From assembly GCA_038213135.1 (NCBI GenBank), contig JBBQTQ010000075.1:1-14186 (forward strand): DNA of 14,186 bases, written 5' to 3'. The stretch is from JBBQTQ01 sp038213135. GTDB taxonomy: Bacteria; Actinomycetota; Thermoleophilia; Gaiellales; Gaiellaceae. A program made the position numbers and the translations under genes. Under the pieces are notes generated by a model. That model saw only the letters and a list, made by a program, of their open reading frames with translations. It made no database searches and was not told the DNA's origin. Positions 13,931 through 14,186 of the stretch are shown in pieces. Within the stretch, counting starts at the first letter, position 1; every line of letters starts with the position of its first letter.

Positions 13931-14186
13931 CTAGTGGGTCAATGTCGCGGTATCAGGCGCCGGAACCGCTCCGAGCTGCTGGAGCATCCCGAGCGTGTCC
14001 CAGTTCGTCCACTCCTCGACGATCTGGCCGCCCGTGACGCGCGACAAGGTGAGCCCGGTCACGGTGATCTGCTTGCCGGTGGCGGGGATCCCCATGATCT
14101 CGCCGTTCTGCGTCCCGCGGCCGGTCCAGCGCGATGCGATCCAGTCGCCGTCCTCGAGCTGCTGGTCGATCGTCACCGTCGCGTCC
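13931..14186 (-). CDS. SnoaL-like polyketide cyclase/ester cyclase family protein (partial, N-terminus cut off)
   Basis: Only the last 84 residues are in the window; the frame is open to the right edge. The visible part (DATVTIDQQLEDGDWIASRW, TGRGTQNGEIMGIPATGKQI, GLTLSRVTGGQIVEEWTNWD, TLGMLQQLG) closely follows the SnoaL-like ester cyclase pattern. In that pattern EGDxVxxRW, GTHxGxxxGIPPTGK and GKIxEEWxxxDxLGLxxQLG are typical. The family has an NTF2-like alpha+beta fold; most stand-alone members have no proven substrate despite the polyketide cyclase label. The GTG near 14174 is probably internal because the EGD-like motif normally lies mid-protein. It is followed 7 bp after its stop by palindromic repeat copy 2. 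Confidence 0.88.
   Translation of the reverse strand, partial: DATVTIDQQLEDGDWIASRWTGRGTQNGEIMGIPATGKQITVTGLTLSRVTGGQIVEEWTNWDTLGMLQQLGAVPAPDTATLTH

Noticed and set aside
1..14186. CRISPR array, insertion sequence, phage or toxin-antitoxin genes
   Set aside because: I saw no regularly spaced direct repeats, transposase or integrase motifs, or known toxin/antitoxin pairs; the only mobile-like signal is the palindromic repeat pair.

Overview
The window looks like chromosomal DNA from a high-GC Actinomycetota, most plausibly a Thermoleophilia/Gaiellales-type soil lineage. The reasons are very high G/C at third codon positions, frequent GTG/TTG starts, tight 4-bp stop/start overlaps, a gene that appears to start without a leader, and the family composition. 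The lineage is an inference from gene content and style; no rRNA or other taxonomic marker is present.

Left half (1-8203, all minus strand): an apparent operon read right to left. lysS (lysyl-tRNA synthetase) comes first. It is followed after 2 bp by a Wzz/BY-kinase-type chain-length and kinase protein, then a membrane acyltransferase-3. Next is a giant fusion of an O-antigen ligase/polymerase membrane domain with about five Ig-like repeats, and last a CelD/BcsL-type GNAT cut by the window edge. The four genes after lysS form a surface or exopolysaccharide assembly and decoration module: chain-length control, O-acylation, polymerisation or ligation, and an acetyltransferase-like enzyme.

Middle (8204-10458): a palindromic repeat, greA (minus), a divergent intergenic region, dus (plus), and a small Cys-containing secreted or anchored protein (minus) that converges on dus with 1 bp between the stop codons. 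A 213-bp intergenic region follows. It holds an orphan hairpin and an excellent TTGACA-N17-TAGCTT promoter placed so that transcription should begin at the GTG start of the next gene.

Right half (10459-14186): a two-gene plus-strand unit, a zinc-ribbon SAM methyltransferase overlapping a secreted right-handed beta-helix protein. It converges with and overlaps by 27 bp coaX (type III pantothenate kinase, minus). Upstream of coaX lies a 72-aa zinc-ribbon-like protein. After a second copy of the palindromic repeat comes the C-terminal part of a SnoaL-like protein.

The set coaX, dus, greA, lysS recalls the coaX-dusB-greA-lysS neighbourhood known from clostridia. Here it is interrupted by strand switches and accessory genes, and two inverted copies of a palindromic repeat lie around the coaX-to-greA part. 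The most notable items are that repeat family (14-bp arms plus an identical 21-nt one-sided flank), the ligase/polymerase-Ig fusion, and the coupling of lysS to glycan genes.
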